DNA of 64,000 nt from NCBI RefSeq assembly GCF_051055405.1, contig NZ_CP167068.1, positions 124,001 through 188,000 of the forward strand, in the 5' to 3' direction. Each line of letters starts with the position of its first letter. Position 1 is the stretch's first letter. The DNA comes from Pseudolachnospira sp051055405 (lineage in GTDB: Bacteria > Bacillota > Clostridia > Lachnospirales > Lachnospiraceae). The position numbers were made by a program, and so were the translations under genes. Positions 7,428 through 16,730 of this stretch are shown here, one piece after another. The notes under the pieces were generated by a model. That model was given only the letters and a program-made list of their open reading frames with translations, made no database searches and was not told the DNA's origin.

Positions 7428-8672
7428 ATGGTACAGATTATTGGCGTAAGATTCCGCTGTGCGGGAAAAGTATACTATTTTGATCCGGGAGACAAAGAAA
7501 TCAAGAAAGGCTCAAAAGTGATTGTAGAGACCGCCAGAGGTTTGGAGATGGGCACGGTTACGCTGGGAAATAAGATGGTAGAGGAAGAAACCGTAGTCCA
7601 GCCGTTGAAGCCGGTCATTCGTATTGCCACGGAAGAGGACTTTGCCACCATTGAAAAAAATAAAGAAAAAGAGAAAGCCGCATTTCAGATTTGCCAGGAA
7701 AAGATCACAAAGCATGAGCTGGAGATGAAGCTGGTAGATGTGGAATACACATTTGATAACAATAAAATTTTATTTTATTTTACTGCCGATGGAAGAATTG
7801 ATTTCCGGGAACTGGTAAAGGATTTGGCTTCGGTGTTTAAGACGAGGATTGAGCTTCGCCAGATCGGAGTTCGCGATGAGACGAAAATTTTAGGGGGGAT
7901 TGGAATCTGCGGTCGCTGCTTATGCTGTCATTCGTATCTTTCGGAGTTTGCGCCGGTTTCGATTAAGATGGCAAAGGAACAGAATTTGTCCTTGAATCCC
8001 ACGAAAATTTCTGGGGTTTGCGGCCGCCTGATGTGCTGCCTGAAAAATGAGGAAGATACCTATGAGTATTTAAACAGCCGTCTGCCTGGCATCGGCGACT
8101 CGGTGGTACATGAGGGCGACGGCGTTCGTGGTACGGTTCAGAGCGTCAATGTGTTGCGTCAGCTGGTCAAAGTGATTGTCAGCCTGGATGGGGACGATGT
8201 AGAAGTCAGGGAGTATCCGATTGACGAGCTGCGGTTCCGGCCAAGGAAGAAGAAAGGAAAGGGTGCAGCGGAGAAGGACGAGCAGGATTTTGAACAAGAG
8301 GTTCAGGATTTGGAAACACAGGAATGGAAGGAAGAAGCGGTTTTAGAAAGATCCGTACAAGAAAAAAAAGAGCGGGAGGATACTGCTTCGGGGAAAGAAG
8401 ATCCAGAGAAAAGCCGTAAAGGCGCGGAACCTTTGGGACAAGATCGGGGGCGGAGGAACCGAGAGCATCCGGAGCGCAGAAATCGCGAGGGAAGAAATTC
8501 GGAGAAGGAGTTTGCAGAAAAGGGAGACCGTGGAAACAGAGATCACGCAAGGTCGGACCGCGGAGGCCGAGAGCGCAAAAACTGGGAGCGTGGGGGCCGG
8601 GAAAAGGAACGTTCAGAAAGAAAAAACCAGGAGAAGAACAATGGAGAAAGAGAATCTAGGCCTGGCGAGTGA
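7428..8672 (+). CDS. ricT: RicT/YaaT (PSP1 domain) regulatory complex protein with long charged tail
   Basis: In Bacillus RicT (YaaT), with RicA and RicF, carries Fe-S clusters, promotes RNase Y-dependent RNA processing and affects the sporulation phosphorelay. The PSP1 domain spans about residues 55-275. The cluster cysteines are in CGRCLCC (161-167) and CGRLMCC (198-204). From about residue 272 to 414 the protein becomes a disordered tail of Glu, Lys, Arg, Gly and Asn with RGG-like pieces, much longer than in Bacillus. The 3' end overlaps the start of the next gene by 32 bases. Confidence 0.93.
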   Translation: MVQIIGVRFRCAGKVYYFDPGDKEIKKGSKVIVETARGLEMGTVTLGNKMVEEETVVQPLKPVIRIATEEDFATIEKNKEKEKAAFQICQEKITKHELEMKLVDVEYTFDNNKILFYFTADGRIDFRELVKDLASVFKTRIELRQIGVRDETKILGGIGICGRCLCCHSYLSEFAPVSIKMAKEQNLSLNPTKISGVCGRLMCCLKNEEDTYEYLNSRLPGIGDSVVHEGDGVRGTVQSVNVLRQLVKVIVSLDGDDVEVREYPIDELRFRPRKKKGKGAAEKDEQDFEQEVQDLETQEWKEEAVLERSVQEKKEREDTASGKEDPEKSRKGAEPLGQDRGRRNREHPERRNREGRNSEKEFAEKGDRGNRDHARSDRGGRERKNWERGGREKERSERKNQEKNNGERESRPGE

Positions 8673-9402
8673 ATTCCTGCGGGAGGGGGAGCGCCTGGAT
8701 GACCTTCAGAGAAATCACTACCAGATTATTCAGAATCCATCGAAGTTCTGCTTTGGTATGGACGCTGTGCTGCTCTCTGGCTTTGTGACGGTAAAGCCTG
8801 GGGAGCGGGTGCTGGACTTTGGCACTGGAACCGGCATTATACCAATCCTTTTAACAGCAAAGACTGAGGGCCGCCATTTTACCGGCCTGGAGATCCAGGA
8901 AGAGATGGCGCAGATGGCGGAGCGGAGCGTCCGGCTCAACGGTCTTTCGGAAAAAGTGGAGATTGTGGTTGGAGATATGAAAGAGGCCTCCCGTCGATTC
9001 GGAGGGGCTTCTTTTGATGTGGTAACTTGCAATCCGCCATACATGAATCAAAATCATGGGCTGAAAAATCCCTCGGAACCCAAGGCTATTGCGCGGCATG
9101 AAATTTTATGTACCTTGGAGGACGTGATTCGGGAGGCTGCCAGGTGTTTAAAGCCGGGAGGACGTTTTGCCATGGTGCACCGCCCCCATCGCCTGGGAGA
9201 GATTTTTTCGCTGATGAAGGCGTATCAGTTGGAGCCAAAGCGGATGAAGATGGTGCATCCGAACCGGGAGGCGGATGCCAATATGGTGCTGTTGGAAGCT
9301 TCCCGCGGCGGGAATCCATGGTTGAAGGTGGAAAAACCGCTGATTGTATATCGCGAGCCTGGCGTGTACTGTCAGGAAATCTATGACATTTATGGATATT
9401 GA
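8641..9402 (+). CDS. tRNA1(Val) (adenine-37-N6)-methyltransferase family protein
   Basis: A class I SAM-dependent methyltransferase of the YabB/TrmN6 (YfiC) group, which methylates an adenine in the tRNA anticodon loop. Visible are the SAM-binding VLDFGTGTGIIPILL near residue 60, the acidic LEIQEEM strand, and the catalytic NPPY motif of N6-adenine methyltransferases in VVTCNPPYMN. ATG 8641 after CAGGAGAAG gives 253 residues; the reading frame extends upstream inside ricT but this start fits the family. It lies between ricT and rsmI, a common clostridial order. Confidence 0.9.
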   Translation: MEKENLGLASEFLREGERLDDLQRNHYQIIQNPSKFCFGMDAVLLSGFVTVKPGERVLDFGTGTGIIPILLTAKTEGRHFTGLEIQEEMAQMAERSVRLNGLSEKVEIVVGDMKEASRRFGGASFDVVTCNPPYMNQNHGLKNPSEPKAIARHEILCTLEDVIREAARCLKPGGRFAMVHRPHRLGEIFSLMKAYQLEPKRMKMVHPNREADANMVLLEASRGGNPWLKVEKPLIVYREPGVYCQEIYDIYGY

Positions 9403-9427
9403 GCCAGCAGGAAGGGGGAAAGCGGAG

Positions 9428-10264
9428 ATGAAAGGTACTTTGTATCTATGCGCAACGCCCATTGGAAATCTGGGAGATATTACGCTGCGGACGCTGGATG
9501 CGCTAAAGGCGGTGGATTTGATCGCTGCGGAGGATACCCGCCATAGCCGGATTTTACTGGAACATTTTCAGATTTCTACGCCCATGACCAGTTATCATGA
9601 GCATAATAAATATGAGAAGGCGGAGGTCTTAGTGGAAAAGCTCCAAGACGGAGTGAATGTTGCTCTGATTACGGACGCGGGAACTCCGGCGATCTCGGAT
9701 CCTGGCGAAGAACTGGTGCGTCAATGTCTGGAAGCAGGGATACCGGTTACTTCTCTGCCAGGGCCCAGCGCCTGCATTACGGCTTTGACGATCTCCGGTT
9801 TGCCTACAAGACGGTTTTGTTTTGAGGCTTTTTTGCCTGCGGATAAAAAGGAACGCCGGCAAATTTTGGAGGAATTGAAGCGGGAGACGCGCACGATCAT
9901 TCTCTACGAGGCGCCGCATCGCTTAAAAAAGACTTTGGAGGAACTTTCAGAGGCGTTGGGAGACCGGCGTCTTACGATTTGCCGAGAATTGACGAAGAAG
10001 TATGAGGAAGGCTGGCGGACTTCCTTAAGCGAGGCTATTTCCTATTATAAAGAGGAGGAGCCCCGGGGAGAGTTCGTGCTGGTGATTCAGGGACGGGATT
10101 ACCAGGATCTAGAAAAAGAACGGACGCAGGAATGGGAGAAACTAAGCTTACCGGAGCATCTGGATTATTATTTGAAGCAGGGGATGGATAAAAAGGATGC
10201 TATGAAGCAGATGGCAAAAGACCGGGGATGTACGAAACGAGAGATCTATCAGGGCCTTCTTTAA
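9428..10264 (+). CDS. rsmI: 16S rRNA (cytidine-1402-2'-O)-methyltransferase
   Basis: Methylates the 2'-oxygen of C1402 in 16S rRNA. Family motifs run in order: LYLCATPIGNLGDIT at the N-terminus, IAAEDTRHS, LITDAGTPAISDPG and LPGPSACITAL. At 278 residues it is full length. The start at 9428 follows GCGGAG and lies 25 bases after the tRNA methyltransferase gene. It closes the translation and replication run; the next gene starts a separate functional block with its own ribosome site. Confidence 0.96.
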   Translation: MKGTLYLCATPIGNLGDITLRTLDALKAVDLIAAEDTRHSRILLEHFQISTPMTSYHEHNKYEKAEVLVEKLQDGVNVALITDAGTPAISDPGEELVRQCLEAGIPVTSLPGPSACITALTISGLPTRRFCFEAFLPADKKERRQILEELKRETRTIILYEAPHRLKKTLEELSEALGDRRLTICRELTKKYEEGWRTSLSEAISYYKEEEPRGEFVLVIQGRDYQDLEKERTQEWEKLSLPEHLDYYLKQGMDKKDAMKQMAKDRGCTKREIYQGLL

Positions 10265-10349
10265 GCGCTTGACTTTTCCGGACAGTCTTCGTATACTGAA
10301 AACATCATTATTCTGTGAAAAGAAGAATGGAGATAAGGAGGAATCGCCT

Positions 10350-11279
10350 GTGACGACAGGAGCGATTATTCTGGCAGCGGGAACCTGCGAGAAGATGGAA
10401 GAATTCAAGCCAATGATGAAATTGGCGGGAACCAGCATGATTCAACGGCAGATGGATACCTTGCGGCAGGCGGGAGTCTCTCCCATTGTGGTCGTGACCG
10501 GATACCGAGCAGAAGAATTGGAGAAGCATCTGGCCCACCGAGGCGTGATATTCGTGCGGAATGAGACCTATGAAACCTCCGAGATGTTGGATTCGGTAAA
10601 ACTGGGTATCGAGGCCGTGATAAAAGAATGCGACCGGGTGTTGCTTTTGCCGTCGGATACACCGCTTTTTTCCGCGGAAACCCTGGATGCAGTGATGAGG
10701 ACGGACGCAGAGATTGCCATACCGGTCTGCGGGGGGATTTCGGGACATCCGATCTGCCTCCATCAAAAAGCGATGGAGCAGGCATTGGCCTTTGATGGAG
10801 AAGGCGGTCTGCGCGGTATGATTCATAGTGGAGCCCTTCCGTTAAAAGAGGTATCCGTGGAAGACCAGGGGGTGCTGCTGGAAGCAAATACAAAGGAAGA
10901 ATACCAAAAATTGCTTCAGTTTGAAGAACAGGCCCGGATGGAGATCCCGCTGGAATTTCGTTTACGTCTGGAATTATTTAAGGGCGATAGCTTTTTTGGT
11001 CAGGGGACCAGCGAGTTTTTGCGTAGAATTGAAAAAGAAGGCTCGATGCTAAAGGCTTGCCAGGAGATGGGGATGGCCTACAGCAAAGGCTGGACGATGA
11101 TAAAAAAAGCAGAGGAACGCCTTGGTTTTTGTCTGGTAGAGCGTCAGGCAGGCGGTTCTCGTGGAGGCAATTCCTTTTTGTCGGAAGAAGGAAGGGACTT
11201 TCTTCAGCGATACGAGGAATTTGTCGGAGCGGTATGGCAGGAAGCAAAACGGCTGTTTTCACAATATTTTGAAGGATAA
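10350..11279 (+). CDS. MobA-like nucleotidyltransferase fused to a ModE-like HTH domain
   Basis: Residues 1 to about 195 are an NTP transferase of the MobA/MocA type (TGAIILAAGTCEKM start, VLLLPSDTPLF with the metal-binding Asp, GISGHPICL). Enzymes of this group attach CMP or GMP to molybdopterin. Residues about 200-309 read as the winged-helix domain of ModE (GTSEFLRRIEKEGSMLKACQEMGMAYSKGW), so the protein may also bind DNA. A GTG start at 10350, eight bases after AAGGAGG, is preferred to the longer frame from 10269. It resembles the DVU_1551-type transferases near molybdenum hydroxylases. It opens the 10.35-22.9 kb cluster. Confidence 0.85.
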   Translation: MTTGAIILAAGTCEKMEEFKPMMKLAGTSMIQRQMDTLRQAGVSPIVVVTGYRAEELEKHLAHRGVIFVRNETYETSEMLDSVKLGIEAVIKECDRVLLLPSDTPLFSAETLDAVMRTDAEIAIPVCGGISGHPICLHQKAMEQALAFDGEGGLRGMIHSGALPLKEVSVEDQGVLLEANTKEEYQKLLQFEEQARMEIPLEFRLRLELFKGDSFFGQGTSEFLRRIEKEGSMLKACQEMGMAYSKGWTMIKKAEERLGFCLVERQAGGSRGGNSFLSEEGRDFLQRYEEFVGAVWQEAKRLFSQYFEG

Positions 11280-11290
11280 GGGAAGAAAAG

Positions 11291-11719
11291 ATGGAAAAGG
11301 ACGTACAAAGAGTATACGAACTGAGAGCGGAAGGGAAATGTTGCACCCAAGTTTTGGTCTGTATGGGCTTGGCCTTAAAGGGAGAGAACAATGACGAGAT
11401 GGTCCGCGCCGTGTCTGGCCTTTGCGGGGGAATGCGTTCCGGCCTGGTCTGTGGGGCTTTGACCGGGGCCGCGATGATGTTAGCATTGTTTGATGAAAAG
11501 GTGGCTGCGGAGGAGATGATTCCGGAGCTGGTTCAGTGGTTTCAGGATGAATACGGAGAAAAGTATGGAAGCGTCGACTGCAACGCGATTTTGGAGGGGT
11601 GTCCGGAAAATAAACCGATGCGCTGCCCGAAGTTGATTGAAGCCACTTATTTGGAGGCCCGCCAGATTTTAGAGGAATTTGGATACGACATCGAGGCGAT
11701 GGTGGAAGACGCTTTTTAA
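11291..11719 (+). CDS. C-GCAxxG-C-C family protein
   Basis: A 142-residue cysteine-rich protein. The family pattern is seen as CCTQVLVCMG, GLCGGMRSGLVCGALTGAAM (the GCAxxG part), then VDCNAI and the later CPEN and RCPK cysteines. The fold probably binds a metal or is redox active; the exact role is unknown. It starts 11 bases after the nucleotidyltransferase gene. A member of this family occurs in the related Desulfovibrio cluster (DVU_1555 type, recalled), which supports a function in molybdenum hydroxylase maturation or electron transfer. Confidence 0.85.
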   Translation: MEKDVQRVYELRAEGKCCTQVLVCMGLALKGENNDEMVRAVSGLCGGMRSGLVCGALTGAAMMLALFDEKVAAEEMIPELVQWFQDEYGEKYGSVDCNAILEGCPENKPMRCPKLIEATYLEARQILEEFGYDIEAMVEDAF

Positions 11720-11739
11720 TTTCCTATAAGGATTCGGGT

Positions 11740-11757
11740 GTCAAAAGATCTTTTGAC
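11740..11757. repeat. Perfect 18-bp palindrome
   Basis: GTCAAAAGATCTTTTGAC is its own complement, flanked by GGGT and CC. It lies 20 bases after the C-GCAxxG-C-C gene and 50 bases before the next start. It could be an operator, a hairpin that reduces readthrough, or a copy of a dispersed element. Confidence 0.6.
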
Positions 11758-11807
11758 CCTAGCATCATCCTATAAAATTAAAAAACGTTCCGTGGAGGAA
11801 ATCGAAT

Positions 11808-13484
11808 ATGAGAAAAATCTTTCTGCTTCGCCATGGAAAGCCGGAGTTTCCGGGTGGAAAGAAGCGGTGTATCGGACGGACGGATTTACCGCTTTCAAAG
11901 GAAGGGCGGCAGCAAGCTGCGGGTTGGAGAGAAAGAAAAGATTTGGCCGGAGTAACAAAGATCTATTCCAGTCCGATGAAGCGTTGCCAGGAAAGTGCAG
12001 CGCTTTTTTCGGATGGCCGCATTCCAATTCAAACGCTTCCTGACTGCGCGGAAATTTCCATGGGCCTTTGGGAGAACAAGACGTTTGACGAGATTCGTCA
12101 GGAATATCCGGAGGAATACCGGGAAAGGGGCGAACATTTGGCGGAATTTGTTCCGCCGGGCGGGGAGAGCTTCCGGGCATGCCAGCGGCGGGCGGCAGCC
12201 GCCTACCGGAAGATTTTGGCGGAAAGCGAGGGCGATGTGGCCATCGTGGCCCACGCGGGATGGAACCGGGCGCTGCTCAGTTTTCTTACCGGGAGGGATC
12301 TCAATCATTTGCTGGAAATTCCCCAGGAGTATGGGGAAATTTGCGAAATCCCCGTGCCAAAAGGGCTGGGGGCGGTGATTGTGGCGGCTGGTCTCTCTTC
12401 CCGGATGGGAGCCTGGAAACCTGCCTTAAAGATTGGAGAGCGTTCTTTTTTGGAATGGGAGCTGGACTGTCTGCTGCGGGCTGGCGTCAGCCGGACGGTC
12501 ATCGTGACTGGAAAACGAGGCGACGAGATCGAGAGGGCCTATGAGGGACCTGGAATCGAATGCGTAAAAAATGAGCGGTATGCGGAAACCAAGATGTTTG
12601 ATTCGGCCTGTCTCGGATTCCGGCGGTTTGATTCGGCCTGGAAGGGCATTTTCTTTTTGCCCGGTGATTCACCAATGTTTTCCGTCTATACGGTAAAACG
12701 GCTGTGGGAGGCCCTTGAACAGGATGGCGAAGGGGAAACGTTTTGTCCTTTTTATCGGGGAAAGCCGGGACACCCATTGCTGCTTCGGGGGCGGGTTCTT
12801 CCACGGGTTTTGGCCCATGACGGCAGGATGGGACTGCGGGGGGCCTGCGAGGGCCTGGGGGAGAAACAACGAAAGATTTCTGTTCCAGACCCAGGAATTT
12901 TGCTGGATGCGGACGAGCCAAGAGAGTATCAGGAACTTTTGACCTATGCCAAGTCTTTAAAAGCGCCGGATGAAGCGTGGTGCCGGGAATGGATGGAAGA
13001 ATTGTGCCTTCCAGAACATTTGCGGGCGCATCTCTTTCAAACAGCGCAGACGGCGAAGCGCATGGCGGAAGCGGTCAATGAGGCGGGAGGCCATTTGGAT
13101 GTAGAATTGGTCGAAGCGGCTGCCCGGCTGCACGATGTGGCAAAGGGGCGAAAGGCCCATGGCAGCGTTGCGGCTTCCTGGCTGCGGGACCTTGGTTATA
13201 TTCAAGTCGCGGAGCTGGTGGAAGGGCATGAGTGCCTTCCTGCCTCTTGGAAGGGGGCGGTGGACGAGCGCTTGATCGTTTATCTGGCGGATAAACTGGT
13301 ACAAGGAGATCAAAATTGCACCATTGACGAGCGGTATCAGAGCCGGCTGGCTCAGTTTTCGGGGGATGCGGCGGCGGAAGAAGCTATTCGGACCCGCTGG
13401 CAGGAGGCAAAACTGGCAGAACAAGCATATTTGACGGTTTTAAAGAATAGAGCGGAGATTTGTAACAATTTAGACACAATATAG
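11808..13484 (+). CDS. Three-domain fusion: histidine phosphatase, MobA-like nucleotidyltransferase, HD domain
   Basis: Residues 1-180 are a histidine phosphatase/phosphoglycerate-mutase domain (LRHG at 7-10 with catalytic His9, and the second His in AHAGWNR near 149). Residues about 186-380 are a MobA/MocA-like nucleotidyltransferase (AVIVAAGLSSRMG, FLPGDSPMF, RGKPGHPLL). Residues about 400-545 are an HD phosphohydrolase domain (HLFQTAQTAKRM, then AARLHDVAKG with His442-Asp443). The start follows GTGGAGG. The combination suggests a nucleotide-linked cofactor is made, edited or recycled by one chain. No frameshift is seen. Substrates are unknown; it is the second MobA-like protein in this cluster. 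Confidence 0.85.
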   Translation: MRKIFLLRHGKPEFPGGKKRCIGRTDLPLSKEGRQQAAGWRERKDLAGVTKIYSSPMKRCQESAALFSDGRIPIQTLPDCAEISMGLWENKTFDEIRQEYPEEYRERGEHLAEFVPPGGESFRACQRRAAAAYRKILAESEGDVAIVAHAGWNRALLSFLTGRDLNHLLEIPQEYGEICEIPVPKGLGAVIVAAGLSSRMGAWKPALKIGERSFLEWELDCLLRAGVSRTVIVTGKRGDEIERAYEGPGIECVKNERYAETKMFDSACLGFRRFDSAWKGIFFLPGDSPMFSVYTVKRLWEALEQDGEGETFCPFYRGKPGHPLLLRGRVLPRVLAHDGRMGLRGACEGLGEKQRKISVPDPGILLDADEPREYQELLTYAKSLKAPDEAWCREWMEELCLPEHLRAHLFQTAQTAKRMAEAVNEAGGHLDVELVEAAARLHDVAKGRKAHGSVAASWLRDLGYIQVAELVEGHECLPASWKGAVDERLIVYLADKLVQGDQNCTIDERYQSRLAQFSGDAAAEEAIRTRWQEAKLAEQAYLTVLKNRAEICNNLDTI

Positions 13485-13628
13485 TGACAATTTCGTTATT
13501 TTATATTTAAGATAATAAAAAACAAAAGGAAATTCTTAAAAAATGGACAAAAAACTTGCGATGTAAGTTTCATTGAAAAAATGCAAAGGATTTGAAAGTG
13601 AAAAGAAGACATAAATTGCGTAAATCCA

Positions 13629-13657
13629 TTGACGATTGAACCTTAGTCTAGTAAAAT
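13629..13657 (+). promoter_or_regulatory. Promoter of the aldehyde oxidoreductase gene
   Basis: TTGACG at 13629-13634 and TAAAAT at 13652-13657 with a 17-base spacer. The leader to the start codon is about 80 bases and ends in AAGGAGG. The 13485-13628 stretch is AT-rich without other signals. I see no molybdenum cofactor riboswitch fold in the leader. Confidence 0.6.
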
Positions 13658-13742
13658 CTTAGGTAAGTCCCTCGAGACATTGTATCGTGAACAAGTCATA
13701 CCAGGGGGAGAGGGGTAGTATTTACTTTTAAGGAGGTTACAT

Positions 13743-16670
13743 ATGGACGTAAAACTGAAAAAGATGGTGCTCGTCATAAACGGCGTCGAACGGATTTTTA
13801 TGTGTGATCCGCAGCGTGATAAGCTGTCGGACGTACTCCGCCGTTTAGGACTGACCGGCGTTAAGGTCGGTTGTGGCACTGGTGTGTGCGGTTCCTGTTC
13901 GGTGATCTTAAATGGAAAGGTCATCCGTTCCTGCACAAAGAAGATTTCGGCTGTAGAAGAGTATAGTGAAATCACCACGATTGAAGGAATCGGTAACCCG
14001 CAGCATCTGCATCCGCTGCAGGTCGCTTGGATGAACTGCGGCGCTGTACAGTGCGGATTCTGTGTTCCCGGCTTTATTGTTTCCGCCTCTCAACTTCTGA
14101 AAGAAAATCCGGATCCGACCCGTGAGGAAGTGCGGGCGTGGTTCCAGAAGACCCGCAATATCTGCCGTTGTACTGGTTACAAGCAGATCGTGGATGCGGT
14201 GATGGCGGCTGCCAAGGTAATCCGCGGCGAGTGTTCCATCGAGGATATCCAGTTTAAAAATCCGGCGGATGGAGAGTTCTACGGCAAGCCGGTGGTACGT
14301 CCTACCGCATTGGCGAAGGTTACCGGTCTTGCGGACTACGGCGATGATCAGGCGATGAAGATGCCCGACGGCACTCTTTACGGCGCGATTGTACAGCCCC
14401 GTGTGGCTCATCATGCAAAGATTTTAGCAATCCATACGGAAGAAGCCGAGAAGATGCCTGGCGTCTATAAGGTAATCACGGCGAAAGAGCTGATCGCTGC
14501 AGGCGGTACCAATATCATGGCGGAAGGTCAGTTCCACGAGAGAAGCACGGTTATGACTCCTTCCCGTAAGATCTTCCAGGATGAGAAACTGCACCGTTAT
14601 GGCGATGTGGTCGCTCTGGTTTTGGCGGACAATCAGCTGGATGCGAGAGAGGCCGCTAAGAAGGTGACGGTAGATATCGAGCCGCTGCCGGAATATTTGA
14701 CTTATCTGGATGCGGTTCTGCCGGATTCGATCCGTGTCCATGAAGATACTCCGAACATCTTCTGCCAGCAGCCGGTATTAAAGGGCGTTGGCTTAGAAGA
14801 TGCCGGAAAAGTACAGGAAATGATCGACGATGCGCCGGTGGTAGTGGAAGGCAGCTTCTTCTCCAGCCGTGAGCCGCATCTGTCCATCGAAGGCTGCGTA
14901 CTTCAGGCGTACTGGGATGAGGACGGTGTGATGAACATCCAGTGTAAGTCCCAGGGTACCTATTCTTCCATCGGCCGTATCGGTAATTCCGTAGGCGTTC
15001 CGAAGGATAAATTCCGTATTATTATGAACCCGACCGGCGCTAGCTTCGGTTGGTCCACCAACGCGGGCGACCTTTGTCTGGCTGCTGCCGGCGTAGTTTG
15101 CACCGGACGTCCGGTTTCCCTGTCCATGACCTATGAGGAGCATCAGCACTTTAGCGGCAAGCGCTGCCCGGCTTACAGCAATGGCCGTCTGGCTTGCACC
15201 AAGGATGGCAAGATTATTGCCGCTGAGTTTGATTACGGTATGGACCACGGCGCCTACTCTTGGGGCGGCGACGATGTTATGACGAAACCTGCCCGTTTCG
15301 CATTCTGGCCTTACAATGTGCCGAACGTAGCTGGTCTGGTCCGTATTGCGAATACGAACCATGCCTTTGGTACGGCTTATCGTTCCTACGGTTCTCCGCA
15401 GGCCTATACGCTGTCTGAGCCTTTGATGGACATGATGGCAGAGAAGCTTGGCATGGATCCGTTCGAGTTCCGTTATAAGAATATTGCCCGTCCGGGCGAC
15501 ACCAACATCAACAGCTATCCGTTCCGTCAGTATCCGATGGAGAAGATGATGGATACCATGCGTCCGATTTATGAGGAGGCGGTAAAACGCGCGAAGGCTG
15601 AGGATACGCCGGAGAAGAGAAGAGGCGTTGGTATTGCATGGGGTGGATTTAACGTAACCGAGGGCGCTACGGACAGTGCGGAAGTTGCTCTGGAGCTGGC
15701 TCCTAACGGAAAGATCATCAAATACGATACCTGGCATGAGCTGGGACAGGGCGGCGACGTTGGTTCCCTGATGGTAACGCTGGAAGCTTTGAAAGAGCTG
15801 AAGATCACACCGGAAGACGTTCAGCTGATCCAGAACGATACTGGAAAATGCCCGGATACCGGTATGGCAGGCGCCAGCCGTTCCCTCTACATGGATGGAA
15901 ACGCAACCAAGATCGCGGCAAAGAAGCTGCTGGATGCGATGAGAAAGTCTGACGGAACCTTCCGTACCTATGAGGAAATGAAGGCCGAGGGTATCGAGAC
16001 CAAGTATCTGGGAAGATACGAGACCACCACGACTCCTGGTCTGAGCCGTCTGGATCCGAATACCGGTATCGGTGATCCGACTCCGGCTTATACCTACTGC
16101 CTGAATCTGGCGGAAGTAGAAGTGGATACGAAGACTGGCAAGGCTACGGTTCTGCGTTTCACCTGTGTGGATATGGTCGGCAAGGTCGGCAATATCGATG
16201 CGGTAAACGGCCAGGCTTACGGTGGAATCTCCCACAGCATCGGTTTTGCTCTGACAGAGGATTACCAGGATGTGAAGAAGCACAACAATATGGCGGGCGC
16301 TGGCGTTCCGACCATTATGGATACTCCGGATGAGATCAACGTGATCCATATGCCGATTACCATCGAGGACGGCCCGTTCGGTTCTTCGGGCGCATCTGAG
16401 GCGTTCCAGGCCTCCGGTCACTGTGCGGTTCTGAATGGTATTTACCATGCTTGCGGCGTGCGGATTCATGAGATTCCGGCGCTTCCGGCTAAGATCAAAG
16501 CTGGTCTGGAAGCGATTGCAGCGGGCAAGGAGCCGGAAGTTCCGAAGAAATACTTCCTTGGTTCCGATCTCTATGAGGAACTGGAAAATATCAAGGAGAA
16601 TCCGGTACAGTTTGGTGGAAACGATTTCTTCACGCCTCTGGGCGATGCGGATGCAGAGCGTTTCTTCTAA
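13743..16670 (+). CDS. Molybdopterin-dependent aldehyde oxidoreductase (Mop type)
   Basis: A single-chain molybdenum hydroxylase of the xanthine oxidase family, without a FAD domain, close in layout to Desulfovibrio gigas Mop (907 residues); this one has 975. The first [2Fe-2S] cluster uses Cys44, 49, 52 and 64, and the second Cys104, 107, 141 and 143, each four residues beyond the D. gigas positions. The molybdenum domain runs from about residue 190 to the end. The active-site Glu is in GSSGASEAFQ near residue 886. A tail of about 45 residues extends past the Mop end. Codons are of the highly expressed type and it has its own promoter. It probably oxidises aldehydes to acids; the substrate is unknown. 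Confidence 0.93.
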   Translation: MDVKLKKMVLVINGVERIFMCDPQRDKLSDVLRRLGLTGVKVGCGTGVCGSCSVILNGKVIRSCTKKISAVEEYSEITTIEGIGNPQHLHPLQVAWMNCGAVQCGFCVPGFIVSASQLLKENPDPTREEVRAWFQKTRNICRCTGYKQIVDAVMAAAKVIRGECSIEDIQFKNPADGEFYGKPVVRPTALAKVTGLADYGDDQAMKMPDGTLYGAIVQPRVAHHAKILAIHTEEAEKMPGVYKVITAKELIAAGGTNIMAEGQFHERSTVMTPSRKIFQDEKLHRYGDVVALVLADNQLDAREAAKKVTVDIEPLPEYLTYLDAVLPDSIRVHEDTPNIFCQQPVLKGVGLEDAGKVQEMIDDAPVVVEGSFFSSREPHLSIEGCVLQAYWDEDGVMNIQCKSQGTYSSIGRIGNSVGVPKDKFRIIMNPTGASFGWSTNAGDLCLAAAGVVCTGRPVSLSMTYEEHQHFSGKRCPAYSNGRLACTKDGKIIAAEFDYGMDHGAYSWGGDDVMTKPARFAFWPYNVPNVAGLVRIANTNHAFGTAYRSYGSPQAYTLSEPLMDMMAEKLGMDPFEFRYKNIARPGDTNINSYPFRQYPMEKMMDTMRPIYEEAVKRAKAEDTPEKRRGVGIAWGGFNVTEGATDSAEVALELAPNGKIIKYDTWHELGQGGDVGSLMVTLEALKELKITPEDVQLIQNDTGKCPDTGMAGASRSLYMDGNATKIAAKKLLDAMRKSDGTFRTYEEMKAEGIETKYLGRYETTTTPGLSRLDPNTGIGDPTPAYTYCLNLAEVEVDTKTGKATVLRFTCVDMVGKVGNIDAVNGQAYGGISHSIGFALTEDYQDVKKHNNMAGAGVPTIMDTPDEINVIHMPITIEDGPFGSSGASEAFQASGHCAVLNGIYHACGVRIHEIPALPAKIKAGLEAIAAGKEPEVPKKYFLGSDLYEELENIKENPVQFGGNDFFTPLGDADAERFF

Positions 16671-16730
16671 AGTTTGTTCGGATTGCGAAGCAATCGGCCG
16701 CCCGGTAGAGGTGGTTTGAATAGTAACCGA

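Noticed and set aside
13664..13742. Possible molybdenum cofactor riboswitch before the aldehyde oxidoreductase gene
   Set aside because: The leader is only about 80 bases and shows no long conserved stem pattern of that riboswitch class.
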